Positions 10,501-19,167 are shown, counted from the stretch's first letter. The stretch is DNA of 64,000 nucleotides from Tetramitus jugosus (GCA_937625935.1 OW569384.1:62001-126000); one strand, 5' to 3'. Translations and numbers: made by a program. The notes: a model not told the origin generated them from the sequence alone.

Positions 10501-10654
10501 GAGAACTGTATCCTTGACCACCTCCAATGTACCCTTGTTGTTGTTGTTGTTGTTGCGGAGGAGGTAACTGCTGTTGATTGTTACTGTAGTAAGGATTGTT
10601 GTTGTTGTTGTATGGTGATTGTTGTTGATGGTTGTTCCATTGTTGATGATTCAT
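7553..10654 (-). CDS. CCAR1/DBC1 (CCAR2) family protein
   Basis: The ATG at 10654 (MNHQQWNN) gives 1033 aa; the frame is open to 10873 but the added residues are not conserved. The first ~350 residues are Q/N/H/P-rich. Then comes the CCAR segment NSRERQFLDLKRCYSHLYIS, an inactive-Nudix-like DBC1 domain (IRFLVRKRDRS...CIGGTWDPEKDG...TAIRTTREFMGIDLSKC), a Lys/Glu coiled region, and a C-terminal EF-hand-like unit (LLAFQYFDRNNLGYLRCSDI). The order matches animal CCAR1/CCAR2, which act as transcription and splicing co-regulators in the nucleus. The EF-hand loop lacks several calcium ligands, as in the family. Strong assignment by domain order. Confidence 0.85.
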   Translation of the reverse strand: MNHQQWNNHQQQSPYNNNNNPYYSNNQQQLPPPQQQQQQQGYIGGGQGYSSQVLHTATATTTTTPYSSQPLSSSLYQQQQQQQQNHPYGLTNSNNNNNKNPYLTNAQQQQLPHHHQQHHHPYQQQQHNPYASQQAPPPIINQQQKVSPYQNPYSAVNTTTTSALVVNSSPYSSMAPKMLMSQQQQQHNPYTSKYPSSSSSFNDSHSNRISPYGSMAKNNLQQQQQPYHHHYHHNNNNNNKRGDYNNHHQHQHQHQQYQRNKRSVSPNNRNSNSSSNSNHKRQQSHYQHQHHNNTVTGSKSNKRGRSNSPLQNRYSSKTTTNDDHRHNNKKKTSSTVNDQHHRSSSVMMMMTDKPYDVSLNPDALLNSRERQFLDLKRCYSHLYISPDFTRLINHWMTVLPSSTTTPITPNSQSSQVDSDTTVVVGDDDDESENVHIRIDSIVPYVIDNELRLFSKDQNGQTTTVASADEKTSGAPLFNRIKFNVRVMLIDSVEQLLNTEEPSEFIVEKQQANDNENGVHDKTQNESDNEREEEVNNGYKPSKFARKTLHNDDSDDDDERDGKDSGYKQSSSESKEAQLPALDAHHASHKIRFLVRKRDRSSELMCIGGTWDPEKDGVDPTSDATLIKTAIRTTREFMGIDLSKCTQWNKFVEIWYHRPAEEIQGVSYPDRQERTLIFVPNVWDIVPDKNEFEQLWNQRLEALLSAERIKVKKEAEKKRQEEEKDQELDAEDEMKIDDETDVNEQDENEEEKARKEDEELRNKIMEQKPEKPVLYCVTNHTASTKDIRCTSISLDGLLDYNLDDRLESTFEVSLFAESFHEYLQRKYSRMILTAIRRSNEVETTEKSKHSEESSDSTGNKASSQESTTSLAEKEKSEDGERMEEEQKEMDAVHTETLASTLDEQQVPTTTETAVHEALDSETTTLDQLIDTNQEEKSEEAAPNTGDIEKNDVQEDENRHLNDKQTVSSERKALLLAFQYFDRNNLGYLRCSDIETLIHGLSQGLSRSFVHHLVSTQCDRSRLFYHSLCSKLYPQ
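10404..10426. repeat. (GTT)n tract encoding poly-Gln in the CCAR-like gene
   Basis: An uninterrupted trinucleotide run reads CAA on the minus strand and encodes a glutamine run. Several similar tracts lie between 9780 and 10640. They are candidate length-variable sites. Confidence 0.8.
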
Positions 10655-10902
10655 CACAAAATGTGCGTTTGAATGCAATCGTTTTTTCTGTTGTTTTCTC
10701 TCAGGACAACAAGAAGGAAAGCTTTTTGTCTCATGATTCAATAGGAGTCCTGGCCTGGCGTTTCTGAAAAGTAGAGAACTGATGCAGATTTGTGACCAGT
10801 TGCTTCGAAAGATTGAGCCTGCACAAGAGCAAGCAGTGCTTAATATTTTCGTGAAGTAAACAGCGACACCCAAATGAAACTTTTATGTACACTAGGAATC
10901 CA

Positions 10903-11349
10903 CTAGAGCGAGTTGTAAAGACTAGCTCCGGTTGGTGGTGATCGTCGGCGTATCGTATGTGGAAGAGGTGATTCCAATGGTTTTGGCACCATTTCATCAC
11001 TTTCAGCCAGGACCGTTTCTTTGATGGTTCGATAAATGTAGGCAAGACCGGACCTGCCAACCCGTGGTCTATCTGGGTGTAAAAAGGTTGGACCGAAAAT
11101 GCTTCCTGTATAACCACCCCACTCATAGAGAACATCATGTTCTTTGAAAATGTCTTGTCCGAGAACATGGAGAACAGAATCCAAGAGAGTTGTAAATCTT
11201 TGACCATCCATAATGACTGAACCGTCGACGTTCAATCGAGCTCGTTTCTCTCCAAATAAACTTGCCCGTAGGTCATCTGCTGTAATTGTTGTTTTGTTTC
11301 TCCTACTCGACAGAGCTTTTCTTTGTCGTTTTTTGCGAACCTTAAGCAA
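10903..11349 (-). CDS. Unknown basic protein, 5' end unresolved
   Basis: The open frame is 148 codons but begins with TTG; the first in-frame ATG is about codon 47. A possible acceptor (TTTTCAG) lies just upstream, so a 5' exon may exist on the other side of the neighbouring plus gene start. The N-terminus is very basic (RKKRQRKALSSRR). The middle has aromatic and Gly residues (EWGGYTGSIFGPTFLHP). Not recognised. Support for it being a real gene is that a decayed copy of its 3' end lies at about 12428-12507. It could itself be a truncated copy. Confidence 0.4.
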   Translation of the reverse strand: MLKVRKKRQRKALSSRRNKTTITADDLRASLFGEKRARLNVDGSVIMDGQRFTTLLDSVLHVLGQDIFKEHDVLYEWGGYTGSIFGPTFLHPDRPRVGRSGLAYIYRTIKETVLAESDEMVPKPLESPLPHTIRRRSPPTGASLYNSL

Positions 11350-11390
11350 AGCAAAAGTTAAACCTGAAAACTGAAAAAAGTAAGTTGAAG

Positions 11391-12365
11391 ATGTCTCTCT
11401 CCGTTAATATCACTGAGATCCTTGAAGAAAACGAGAAAAAGCTGTTGAATGAGCTGAAGCCGAACGACTTGTTTATCAAGAACCTCAGAGAGAGTCCCAT
11501 TACTAAGACATTGAGTGAAGAGAACCAAAGAGCCTATGTGGGACTTGTAAAATCAATCGTGAAATCACACACTGTGAGTTCTAGTGTTGCTTTAAAAACA
11601 AAGTACTTCTTTGAAATTTCTTTTTCAACCAACATGCCTTTGACAGAGCCATTACATGAAGCCAACATTGGAGAGACCAACAAACAAGTCCACAGAGATT
11701 TAGTTAGAGAGCTGCCAGAGATTCGTCAAAGACTCGCCTTGCAGATTGTGGACATCGACCCCAATCTTGAGGAGCATGAGAGATTGGAGTTAGATAAATT
11801 GGATCTCCAGGCATTGTTTGTCACATTCATTCAGATGAGTGGCATTACTTTGAGAATTGAGGACAAAAAAGACCGTGTGATATACATTTCAAACGTGAAG
11901 AGATACTTGAAAGAGAAGTTGCAGGGACTCTCCAATAGCAATTTCTTGACCTCTTTGAGCGACATCCCACCTCCCAAGGTTGACGAAAGAATCCTATCGA
12001 ACCAAAAACAAGAAGAGAATTTTGTTATAGCTAACGAATTCGTTCGTTGTCGTCTACGCGAACATCTAGTAGATAGACAACTTAAAATCAAAGAGAGGCG
12101 TTTTCCAGTGCTTCTTGTTGTTTTATCTTTGTCAGTATACCTAGCTTGGATGGAAGTTAACTGGGAGAACTTTGTGTGGGGAAAATTTTACTCTGAATTT
12201 TATAGTAGTGTTGTGGAGACAAATTGTTATTGGTGCTGTTCCAATGCCTTTCTGAGAGTGGATTACAACCTGTTTTGGAAAATGGTTTCAAAAACAACTA
12301 CCAAAGGATGTTTACTAAAGATATCAAACTTCTTTTATTTTGTTTTTCTACCTACTGAGTACTGA
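11391..12365 (+). CDS. Unknown alpha-helical protein, probably with an intron or partly decayed
   Basis: The ATG at 11391 opens a 324-codon frame. The first 60 residues and residues ~85-225 are charged and helical. Between them, 11574-11648 looks like an in-frame 75 nt intron (GTGAGT donor, CAGAG end) encoding a Phe-rich stretch. The last ~90 codons become rich in W, F, Y and C, unlike the start, which suggests read-through of an intron or a decayed 3' end. Family not recognised. The start lies only about 41 bp from the opposite-strand frame ending at 11349. Confidence 0.4.
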   Translation: MSLSVNITEILEENEKKLLNELKPNDLFIKNLRESPITKTLSEENQRAYVGLVKSIVKSHTVSSSVALKTKYFFEISFSTNMPLTEPLHEANIGETNKQVHRDLVRELPEIRQRLALQIVDIDPNLEEHERLELDKLDLQALFVTFIQMSGITLRIEDKKDRVIYISNVKRYLKEKLQGLSNSNFLTSLSDIPPPKVDERILSNQKQEENFVIANEFVRCRLREHLVDRQLKIKERRFPVLLVVLSLSVYLAWMEVNWENFVWGKFYSEFYSSVVETNCYWCCSNAFLRVDYNLFWKMVSKTTTKGCLLKISNFFYFVFLPTEY

Positions 12366-13631
12366 CTTAACGGAGTCTGGTTGTCGATTCGTTCCTCAAG
12401 CTACTGGAGAAAGAATCTCATGATTCGGACCACTAGAATGAGTTGAACAGACTAACTCTGCTTGGTGACCGTCGGCATTGTTTTGACACCATATCATCCT
12501 CAGATAAGCTTCTTAGAGAAGGTATTGCCTTGAGAGCCACTTCGGGACACGAGACGGCGGAACACTGAATAAATTCCTGCCAAGGACCGAATCTCCAGTT
12601 TACAAATTGTTATCTTGTCAGGAGCTTTTGGTTTAACAACACCCTTTGGCCACTAAAAACAACTCGCACTACCTTTGGCTCCAAAGTACTATACTTGTTA
12701 CCTCAGTTCGTTTTGTATGTACACAACAAAGAACAATCGAGCACTAGGAGCCCAATATTTGTGTTCGTGGGTTGAGGCTCACTTGGAGCTTTAGGGTCAT
12801 TTTTCTCTTATTGATTTCTAACGAGTTTAATCGTCGTTAGTATCGTCTTATGAACTAAAATGAGATCTGTGAACGATTTGGCCAAACAGAACAGGAATCT
12901 TCCTTTCAAAGACGATTCCTTTCAATACGACGCAAGTGTCACTACCAACCGCCTTCACAAGATTTCCCTTCCAAAAAGCGGTAGGTGATGGTTCTTTAAT
13001 TCATGATCGGATGAATGATTCTGTTGACATTGCACCAAAGGTATTCATTCCCATGTATAAGTATTATCCTACAGTGAGGCCGTGGTATGTTCCTTTGACT
13101 CTTTCATTGTCCTCACCAAAAACAATTCCTCAGATATTGGCTGTCCCGGTAAGAATTGCAACCATGCTCGCACTGAGAGATTCATTTGGTCTCAATTTGA
13201 ATATCATTAATCGATTGCACCATTTGGAGGTAATTCTTGCATTATTGAAATGTATTAGGGAGCATCAGTGAAAGTGGAGAGTTTCTGGGTAACGCCATTT
13301 CGACATCACAAGTTAAATTTCCAAATTTTAGACGCTCAAAATGCTAAGACCAGACACTAAACTTATCTCTAGAACAGACTCATGAATAAGAGTCTCTTAC
13401 CGAACATATGGAGCTGAAAGAAACAGTTATATGTTCAAAGATATTGCGACCAAATGCTCCACTCATTCTCACTGAGGTTTTCTTTTCGAATTTGACAAGC
13501 GCTTGGCATCGTTTGCTAATTATTCTCGTCATGGTCAGACGGTAGTTCTATTAAGATGCAAAGAACTTCTTGCTGGCCTAGACCGCTCCATCTCTCTTTC
13601 CAGGATCAGAGTTCTCCAGCAGGGTTCACCC
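12366..13631. other. Gene-poor stretch with a decayed gene copy
   Basis: About 1.27 kb without a convincing gene. It includes the decayed fragment at 12428-12507. A 111-codon plus frame (12936-13271) shows no protein-like pattern. The rest may be eroded duplicate sequence. Confidence 0.4.
12428..12507 (-). pseudogene. Decayed copy of the 3' end of the 10903-11349 gene
   Basis: The block ACTAGAATGAGTTGAACAGA onward aligns with ACTAGAGCGAGTTGTAAAGA at about 10907, continuing through GTCGGC and TTTTG(A/G)CACCAT(A/T)TCATC to TCAG, with a deletion of about 25 nt and a short gap. The reading frame is lost. It shows that the locus was duplicated and that this copy has decayed. Confidence 0.55.
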
Positions 13632-13775
13632 TTCATTTCCTTCACATTTGCTTCTCTACCTTCGATTGAATCCCTAAAAACCATCTCTCAAAGGAGAAGA
13701 CCACTGTCGACAAAGGAGAGCCGCATTCGCAGCCACTAAAAAGATACCAAGAGGGCTTGTCCGGAATAGAAATCT
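13632..13775 (-). pseudogene. Truncated N-terminal copy of the 15205-16401 gene
   Basis: 13632-13655 matches 16163-16186 (TTCATTTCCTTCACATTTGC against TTCATTTCTTTCACCTTTGC), and 13709-13775 matches 16305-16371 (CATTCGCAG, GATACCAA, CTTGTC) on the same strand. About 65 nt, covering the poly-Pro region of the intact gene, are missing. It lies just upstream of a plus-strand methyltransferase, exactly as the intact gene does, so it marks the left end of a duplicated unit. Confidence 0.65.
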
Positions 13776-13856
13776 GTTGTCGTCTGATTTTACTGTTGGA
13801 AGGTTGAAAATAAGTTTGCAACAACACAAAACAGAAAAAGAAAGAACAACTGGGAG

Positions 13857-15071
13857 ATGAATAGCCTACCACAACAACAACAACAACGACCCTCCTCAAG
13901 CACTAACAAAACTCAGAAGAGTTATCTTCTGTTTCTGTTGATTGTTTCTGCCATTTCCTACTTGTCTTTCTTGTTGGTTCGTCAATGGTCCTCTCTGTCC
14001 CTTCATTCACAGTGTGTGATTCCTGAACAACCATCACTTGAAGACACCAGCACTAAAGAATTGTCAGTCGCGGAGAATGTCAGTTCCTTGCTTGAAAAAC
14101 ACGCCAACATTTTAATGGCCCTTCGCGGTCGCATCATTCCAAGTAAGGAAAATGCCAAGCCCGTCAAGGCGGAAAGAGCACAGTTGGCCAACAATAGGAC
14201 ATCGCGCATCGGGCGGACAATCGTTCCGACTCAAAAGTTGAAGGAGTTGCTGGAACAATCAAAACAATCTCTGTCCGAGGTGGAAGTCATTGAATTCTTG
14301 GGGCGTCAGCCAACGAGGGAAGAACAGTTGTTGATTGCTGACTATGTGTTCGAAAAACAGAGAGAAAAGGCCAAGTATTGGATCCAAAGAATTGAAAGTG
14401 GTGAGGAAGTGTCTCAATGGGATGTGTTTTCAGTGTATGAGCCAATCGTTTCATGTGAGACAGTGAACCGAATCGGTCGCAAGGAAGATGGAGGTAAATG
14501 GTTGTGCGATGCTTGGAAACTCATTCCAACCAATTTGAAAAGAAGATGTGTTGTTTACTCGTGGGGAAGCAGAAACGAACTATCATTCGAGGAAGATTTG
14601 ATTGGAAACTTTGGATGTGTTGTTCATACATTTGATCCAACACAGGATGTGCCTTCGACCTCTCCCAATCTTCCACCATCTCAATATTCCTTCCACTCTT
14701 GGGGATTGGGACCTGATCCAAACGGTTTAATGACTCTGGGAGAATTGCCTCTGAAAACTCTGACGCAGACCATGGAAGAACTGGGACATCAGACTGTGGA
14801 TATTCAAAAGATTGATTGTGAGAGATGTGAGGTCAATGGATTGGGCATTATCTTCGACTCAGCTGAACACACAGAGAAATTCAAAGCCTCCAGTCCCAAA
14901 ATGATTCTCTTGGAGACACATGCATCGGTGGAAGATTCAAAGGATCATATGCTCAAGCTGATTGAGGGACTGAAGAAATTGGGTTTTTACATGTTCTACG
15001 TTGAGAGAAATTCAGCTTGTGATGTTTGCCGAGAGTTTGCCTTTGTCCACGCCGATTATTTCCTGGAATAA
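13857..15071 (+). CDS. Membrane-anchored METTL24/FkbM-like methyltransferase, copy A
   Basis: 404 aa, type II membrane topology: a short poly-Gln N-terminus, a helix at about 21-41 (YLLFLLIVSAISYLSFLLV), a variable stem to about residue 120, then a conserved domain. The domain has CETVNRIGRKEDGGKWLCDA, CVVYSWGSRNELSFEEDL, VHTFDPT, FHSWGLG, QKIDCERCE and FAFVHADYF, the pattern of the Methyltransf_22 / METTL24 group. The DGGKWLCD and SWGSRNE blocks suit a SAM-binding fold with a luminal substrate, perhaps a glycan; the substrate is unknown. It is nearly identical to copy C (16534-17757) outside the stem. The start is supported by the aligned start of copy C. Confidence 0.8.
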   Translation: MNSLPQQQQQRPSSSTNKTQKSYLLFLLIVSAISYLSFLLVRQWSSLSLHSQCVIPEQPSLEDTSTKELSVAENVSSLLEKHANILMALRGRIIPSKENAKPVKAERAQLANNRTSRIGRTIVPTQKLKELLEQSKQSLSEVEVIEFLGRQPTREEQLLIADYVFEKQREKAKYWIQRIESGEEVSQWDVFSVYEPIVSCETVNRIGRKEDGGKWLCDAWKLIPTNLKRRCVVYSWGSRNELSFEEDLIGNFGCVVHTFDPTQDVPSTSPNLPPSQYSFHSWGLGPDPNGLMTLGELPLKTLTQTMEELGHQTVDIQKIDCERCEVNGLGIIFDSAEHTEKFKASSPKMILLETHASVEDSKDHMLKLIEGLKKLGFYMFYVERNSACDVCREFAFVHADYFLE

Positions 15072-15115
15072 AGCTTGGATAATACTTTAATCTAGAACAC
15101 AAAATGGACAATTCG

Positions 15116-15160
15116 AAACGACTTTCTCATCCAACAATGCTCTGCACGTCAATATGATCG
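15116..15160 (-). pseudogene. Fragment of the 3' end of the M29 aminopeptidase gene
   Basis: AAACGACTTTCTCATCCAAC onward, ACAATGCTCTGCACGTC and CAATATG match 17805-17865, inside the 3' end of the gene at 17779-19167, with a deletion of about 12 nt. It lies just beyond copy A, as the intact aminopeptidase lies beyond copy C. It marks the right end of the duplicated unit. Confidence 0.7.
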
Positions 15161-15204
15161 GGAGGAAAGTCGTTTATCTTATGTACCAGGAAGTGACCTC
15201 TCAT

Positions 15205-16401
15205 TCAATAGTCTTCCAGAAGGAAATCGGAATGAGCAAAGAAGAATTGACCCACTGTTGGAGATTGAGGGCTATCTCTGGAGTACATGTAGTATCCGAG
15301 TTCCATCAAATGCTCAGTGATGGCACTAAGGATTGTCATTTGATTTCTAGAACAGTTAATACCATGGAAATGAATGTCAATCATCTTCACTTTGAGTTGT
15401 TCCAAAACAGAGCCACTGTGAGCAATCCACTTCTTGGCCAAGGCCACATTTTCTTCATCAAGATCAATCTTCAAAACGTCAACTCTAGTTAAACGGGTCT
15501 TTTGAATTACATCTGATAATAACAAGTCACTGATCGGTTGAATGTTGACAATAGTGAGTCCCTTGATTGGTTCAACAAGGTCGAAAGAATCTTGTAAGAT
15601 AACAGTCATATCGCAGTCCATTCTATGCAAAACATCCTTCAAGAAGGGATGAACTTTTAAATTGGAGCTCTTCTTCCAATCACGAGCATCCTGTCTCGAT
15701 CCAAAGACCAACATGGAGCACTTATGTCCCAGATTTGCCTCAGTCAACTTGTACGCATCACAAATCTTACTGGTCGTGAGACTTCTATCGTAATTACCAA
15801 TTGGTGTCAGAGTTCGACAACTCACAACAGGATCAAACACGGCATAGAATCGATTGGGATCCTGTCCTCGATACGTTAACGAATCTTTCACTTGTTCTTT
15901 CACAAGATACTTCCCTACAACAAGCTTGTCTGCCATCGAAGGTCTCTGAGGGATGCTTCCCAACCATGATGTATGTATACTTTTAGAAGCAGGGAGAGTC
16001 AAAATGTGGCTCATAATATTTCGCAATCCTTCACTTTCTTTCGATTTTGGCACATTCCCAGCAGACGAAGAAGAAGGAGCATCAACAACAACAACAACAG
16101 GCGAGATTGGTGGAGTCATCTTTAGGGATTCAATAGAGTTTTCCATCAGTTCAGCAAGCGTGTTCATTTCTTTCACCTTTGCTTCTAATCCGAGAATCGA
16201 GAACAACAATGCATCTCTGCTCGTGGGAGTCGATGGGTTGTTGCTCGATGGTGCTGCTGAGGATACGGGAGGAGGTGGAGGTGGAGCGACCAAGAACCAC
16301 TGCTGACAAAAGAGAACAGCATTCGCAGTGATTAAAATGATACCAATGATGAGACTTGTCTGGAAAAGCATGTGTTGTAGTTGTTTTTTTTTTGGAAGCA
16401 T
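15205..16401 (-). CDS. Divergent membrane-anchored METTL24/FkbM-like protein (B)
   Basis: 398 aa from an ATG. N-terminal anchor at about 11-33 (FQTSLIIGIILITANAVLF), then a proline run, a stem, and a domain shared with copies A and C but far diverged: CRTLTPIGNYDRS, SKICDAYKL, CSMLVFGSRQDARDW, VDVLKIDLDEEN and FFFAHSDFLLEDY. The GKW of the first block is replaced, and the VHTFDPT motif is lost, so activity may differ or be absent. It is transcribed away from copy C across a 132 bp gap, suggesting shared regulation. It was probably the ancestral partner of the duplicated unit, since its truncated copy lies at 13632-13775. Confidence 0.7.
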   Translation of the reverse strand: MLPKKKQLQHMLFQTSLIIGIILITANAVLFCQQWFLVAPPPPPPVSSAAPSSNNPSTPTSRDALLFSILGLEAKVKEMNTLAELMENSIESLKMTPPISPVVVVVDAPSSSSAGNVPKSKESEGLRNIMSHILTLPASKSIHTSWLGSIPQRPSMADKLVVGKYLVKEQVKDSLTYRGQDPNRFYAVFDPVVSCRTLTPIGNYDRSLTTSKICDAYKLTEANLGHKCSMLVFGSRQDARDWKKSSNLKVHPFLKDVLHRMDCDMTVILQDSFDLVEPIKGLTIVNIQPISDLLLSDVIQKTRLTRVDVLKIDLDEENVALAKKWIAHSGSVLEQLKVKMIDIHFHGINCSRNQMTILSAITEHLMELGYYMYSRDSPQSPTVGQFFFAHSDFLLEDY

Positions 16402-16533
16402 CGATTGAGTGAGGCGGTTTTTTTTGGGTTATGTGACCCCGATTACTGTGTGATCCGCCTAAAAAGAGTTCATTTGGAGCTTCCAACTAAGTTTTCTGGG
16501 TTTTTAAAACCTCTAAAAACAACGAATAACACA

Positions 16534-17757
16534 ATGGAGCTGAATAGTACTACCTCACAAAATCGATCAAGCCCTAACAAAACACAAAAGAGTTATCTTT
16601 TGTTTCTGTTGATTGTTTCAGCCATTTCCTACTTGTCTTTCTTGTTGGTTCGTCAATGGGGCTCTTTGTCTCTTTCTGTATCCGATTGTGTCATTCCTGT
16701 CGAACCAATGGAAGAAACTACTTCATTCACCACCAGAAACACAAAAGAATTTTTGGTTGCAGAGAATGTTGGTAAATTGATTGAGAAGCACTCCCATCTG
16801 CTGATGGCTGTTCGTCAAAAGATAGAGAGGAATAAGGTGGATAACAAGTCCACCAGCGACGAAAAAGGACGTGCCGAAACTCGGGCCCAAACCAGTCCGA
16901 GGACAATTGTTTCGACTCAAAAGTTGAAGGAGTTGCTGGAGCAATCAAAACAATCTCTGTCCGAGGTGGAAGTCATTGAATTCTTGGGGCGTCAGCCAAC
17001 GAGGGAAGAACAGTTGTTGATTGCGGACTATGTGTTCGAAAAACAGAGAGAAAAGGCCAAGTATTGGATTCAGAAAATTGAAAGTGGTGAGGAAGTGTCT
17101 CAATGGGATGTATTTTCAGTGTATGAGCCAGTCGTGTCATGTGAGACTGTGAACCGAATCGGTCGCAAGGAAGATGGAGGTAAATGGTTGTGCGATGCTT
17201 GGAAACTCATTCCCACTAATTTGAAAAGAAGATGTGTTGTTTACTCGTGGGGAAGCAGAAACGAGCTATCATTCGAGGAAGATTTGATTGGAAACTTTGG
17301 ATGTGTTGTTCATACATTTGATCCAACACAGGATGTGCCTTCGACCTCTCCCAAACTTCCACCATCTCAATATTCCTTCCACTCTTGGGGATTGGGACCT
17401 GATCCAAAAGGTCTAATGACTCTGGGAAAATTGCCTCTGAAAACTCTGACGCAGACCATGGAAGAACTGGGGCATCAGACTGTGGATATTCAAAAGATTG
17501 ATTGTGAGAAGTGTGAGGTCAATGGATTGGGCATTGTCTTCGACTCAGCTGAACACACAGAGAAATTCAAAGCCTCCAGTCCAAAAATGATTCTCTTGGA
17601 GACACATGCACGTGTAGAGGATTCAAAGGATCATATGCTCAAGCTGATTGAGGGACTGAAGAAATTGGGTTTTTACATGTTCTACGTTGAGAGAAATTCA
17701 GCTTGTGCTTTCTGTCGCGAGTTTGCCTTTGTCCACGCTGATTATTTCCTAAAGTAA
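16534..17757 (+). CDS. Membrane-anchored METTL24/FkbM-like methyltransferase, copy C
   Basis: 407 aa from the ATG at 16534 (MELNSTTSQN), chosen because the anchor and its lead-in then align with copy A; the frame is open back to 16381. Anchor, stem and catalytic-like domain are as in copy A, with the same DGGKWLCDA, SWGSRNELSFEEDL and FDPTQDVPST blocks. From about residue 128 to the end it is almost identical to copy A, differing at scattered residues (for example KCE for RCE, CAFC for CDVC). The stem (about residues 48-127) is strongly diverged. It converges with the aminopeptidase gene with 21 bp between stops. Confidence 0.8.
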   Translation: MELNSTTSQNRSSPNKTQKSYLLFLLIVSAISYLSFLLVRQWGSLSLSVSDCVIPVEPMEETTSFTTRNTKEFLVAENVGKLIEKHSHLLMAVRQKIERNKVDNKSTSDEKGRAETRAQTSPRTIVSTQKLKELLEQSKQSLSEVEVIEFLGRQPTREEQLLIADYVFEKQREKAKYWIQKIESGEEVSQWDVFSVYEPVVSCETVNRIGRKEDGGKWLCDAWKLIPTNLKRRCVVYSWGSRNELSFEEDLIGNFGCVVHTFDPTQDVPSTSPKLPPSQYSFHSWGLGPDPKGLMTLGKLPLKTLTQTMEELGHQTVDIQKIDCEKCEVNGLGIVFDSAEHTEKFKASSPKMILLETHARVEDSKDHMLKLIEGLKKLGFYMFYVERNSACAFCREFAFVHADYFLK

Positions 17758-17778
17758 GGGATACATGCCACTCATACC

Positions 17779-19167
17779 TCAGACCCTGAATTGTCCATTT
17801 TTGTAAACGACTTGCTCGTCCATAACAATACTCTGCACGTCGAGGAAAACGTCAATATGGAATCGCGTACGCTTCTTTTTGATCTCTGGCTTACTGAACA
17901 CCGTGTGCTTCTTGCCCAATGATATGTGCAATCCTTTTTGGCGCTCGAATGCTGTGACATCGTTCAAAGGATTCCGTTTGCTTGGTCCTTCATTGAGACC
18001 TATGCCAAACTCACGCACAACAACTTCTCCCTCGCCCTCGCCAATCAATTGAAGCACCTTTGTAAATGATTCTGGAGCATCGGGTGCAATCCATGTGACA
18101 AATCCCCTTTCTATGCGTATCTTGAATGGTTTCTCTAATATTTCAACTTTTCGTTCAATGTTTGGAAAACCAAAGACATAGGCTTCACCGGACACTGCAG
18201 ACAAATCCCGCGGTTCCGTAAACACTTCTCCCACAGGAAACGTTCCACCTACATTCTTCATTCCACTATAGTCACCCAAATTTAACAATGCAGGTTCCAT
18301 TGGTGTATCATACACCAATGTTGCCATTTGTTCCTCTTCTTCTTCTCCTGCTTGTTGTTGTTTAGAGCTTCCAGATGGTGGTTGTGATTGTGATCCAGTG
18401 TAAACAATGAATCGATTCGAACTGTGAATCTTGTCCTTGAGTTTATGAGCCAACTGAGATCCATTAGGTGCCGTATGATCAAACGCCAGTGAATCAACAT
18501 AGGTAGCATATTGTTCGTGAGGCATGAGACCCAAGTGAACATGCTCAATCGTCTTTAATCCCCTATCAAACAATTCCAATCGAATTCTGTACTCGTTCAA
18601 ATAGAATGCACCAGTCTGTATCAACACAACGAGATCACCACTCGAAAATTGAGATTGGACCATGGTTTTAATCGTATCCACATTGGATTCATCAAAATTC
18701 ATCATGATTAATTTTGAGTTATTGTTGTTGTTGTTGTTGTGATTGTGTGTGACATTTGTTGTTGTTGTTGCGAGAAGATGAGAATGAGCATCAGAGTAAC
18801 ACTTGGTCAACACTTTGCACAAGTCACATTGTTGATCAAAGAGGACGAATAGAGTGTGGATGGACGGGTTGAATTGGATTGAATTTTTCAATATTTGAAT
18901 AATGTGTTGTGTGCCCAAAGTGTGCAATGAATCATAATTGACTGCGACATGTGGTTGTGGTTGTGGTTGTTGTTGTTGTTGTTGTTGTTGATGATGATTA
19001 TTCGTGTGGTGCAATGATGCTGATGAGTGAAACAGTTGATTGTTGTTGTTGGCAGAGATTGGGGTATGGAAGAGAGGAAATGGTCGATGATAACAATTCG
19101 GTAATATTGGTACCAAACGTCTTCTCGTGGTGCTGCATGCCACCACTCTTCTGCATGCTTGTCTCAT
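17779..19167 (-). CDS. M29-type (leucyl/AmpT-like) metalloaminopeptidase, probably mitochondrial
   Basis: The ATG at 19167 gives 462 aa; the longer frame to 19254 starts with TTG. The first ~45 residues are Arg/Ser-rich without acids (MRQACRRVVACSTTRRR), typical of a mitochondrial presequence; a Q/H run follows. The C-terminal half shows the M29 pattern: GGTFPVGEVFTEPRD, VREFGIGLNEG, FERQKGLHISLGKK and FHIDVFLD, supplying the Glu, Glu, His and His-x-Asp residues expected to hold two metal ions. It should remove N-terminal residues from peptides. The N-terminal half is poorly conserved, with N/Q inserts. Divergent from NELF-C/D, only 87 bp apart. Confidence 0.7.
   Translation of the reverse strand: MRQACRRVVACSTTRRRLVPILPNCYHRPFPLFHTPISANNNNQLFHSSASLHHTNNHHQQQQQQQQPQPQPHVAVNYDSLHTLGTQHIIQILKNSIQFNPSIHTLFVLFDQQCDLCKVLTKCYSDAHSHLLATTTTNVTHNHNNNNNNNSKLIMMNFDESNVDTIKTMVQSQFSSGDLVVLIQTGAFYLNEYRIRLELFDRGLKTIEHVHLGLMPHEQYATYVDSLAFDHTAPNGSQLAHKLKDKIHSSNRFIVYTGSQSQPPSGSSKQQQAGEEEEEQMATLVYDTPMEPALLNLGDYSGMKNVGGTFPVGEVFTEPRDLSAVSGEAYVFGFPNIERKVEILEKPFKIRIERGFVTWIAPDAPESFTKVLQLIGEGEGEVVVREFGIGLNEGPSKRNPLNDVTAFERQKGLHISLGKKHTVFSKPEIKKKRTRFHIDVFLDVQSIVMDEQVVYKNGQFRV
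18968..18990. repeat. (GTT)n tract, poly-Gln in the aminopeptidase gene
   Basis: A perfect trinucleotide run encoding glutamines on the minus strand, between the presequence and the folded part of the protein. Confidence 0.75.

Noticed and set aside
12936-13271. 111-codon plus frame
   Set aside because: No family pattern, and surrounded by decayed sequence.
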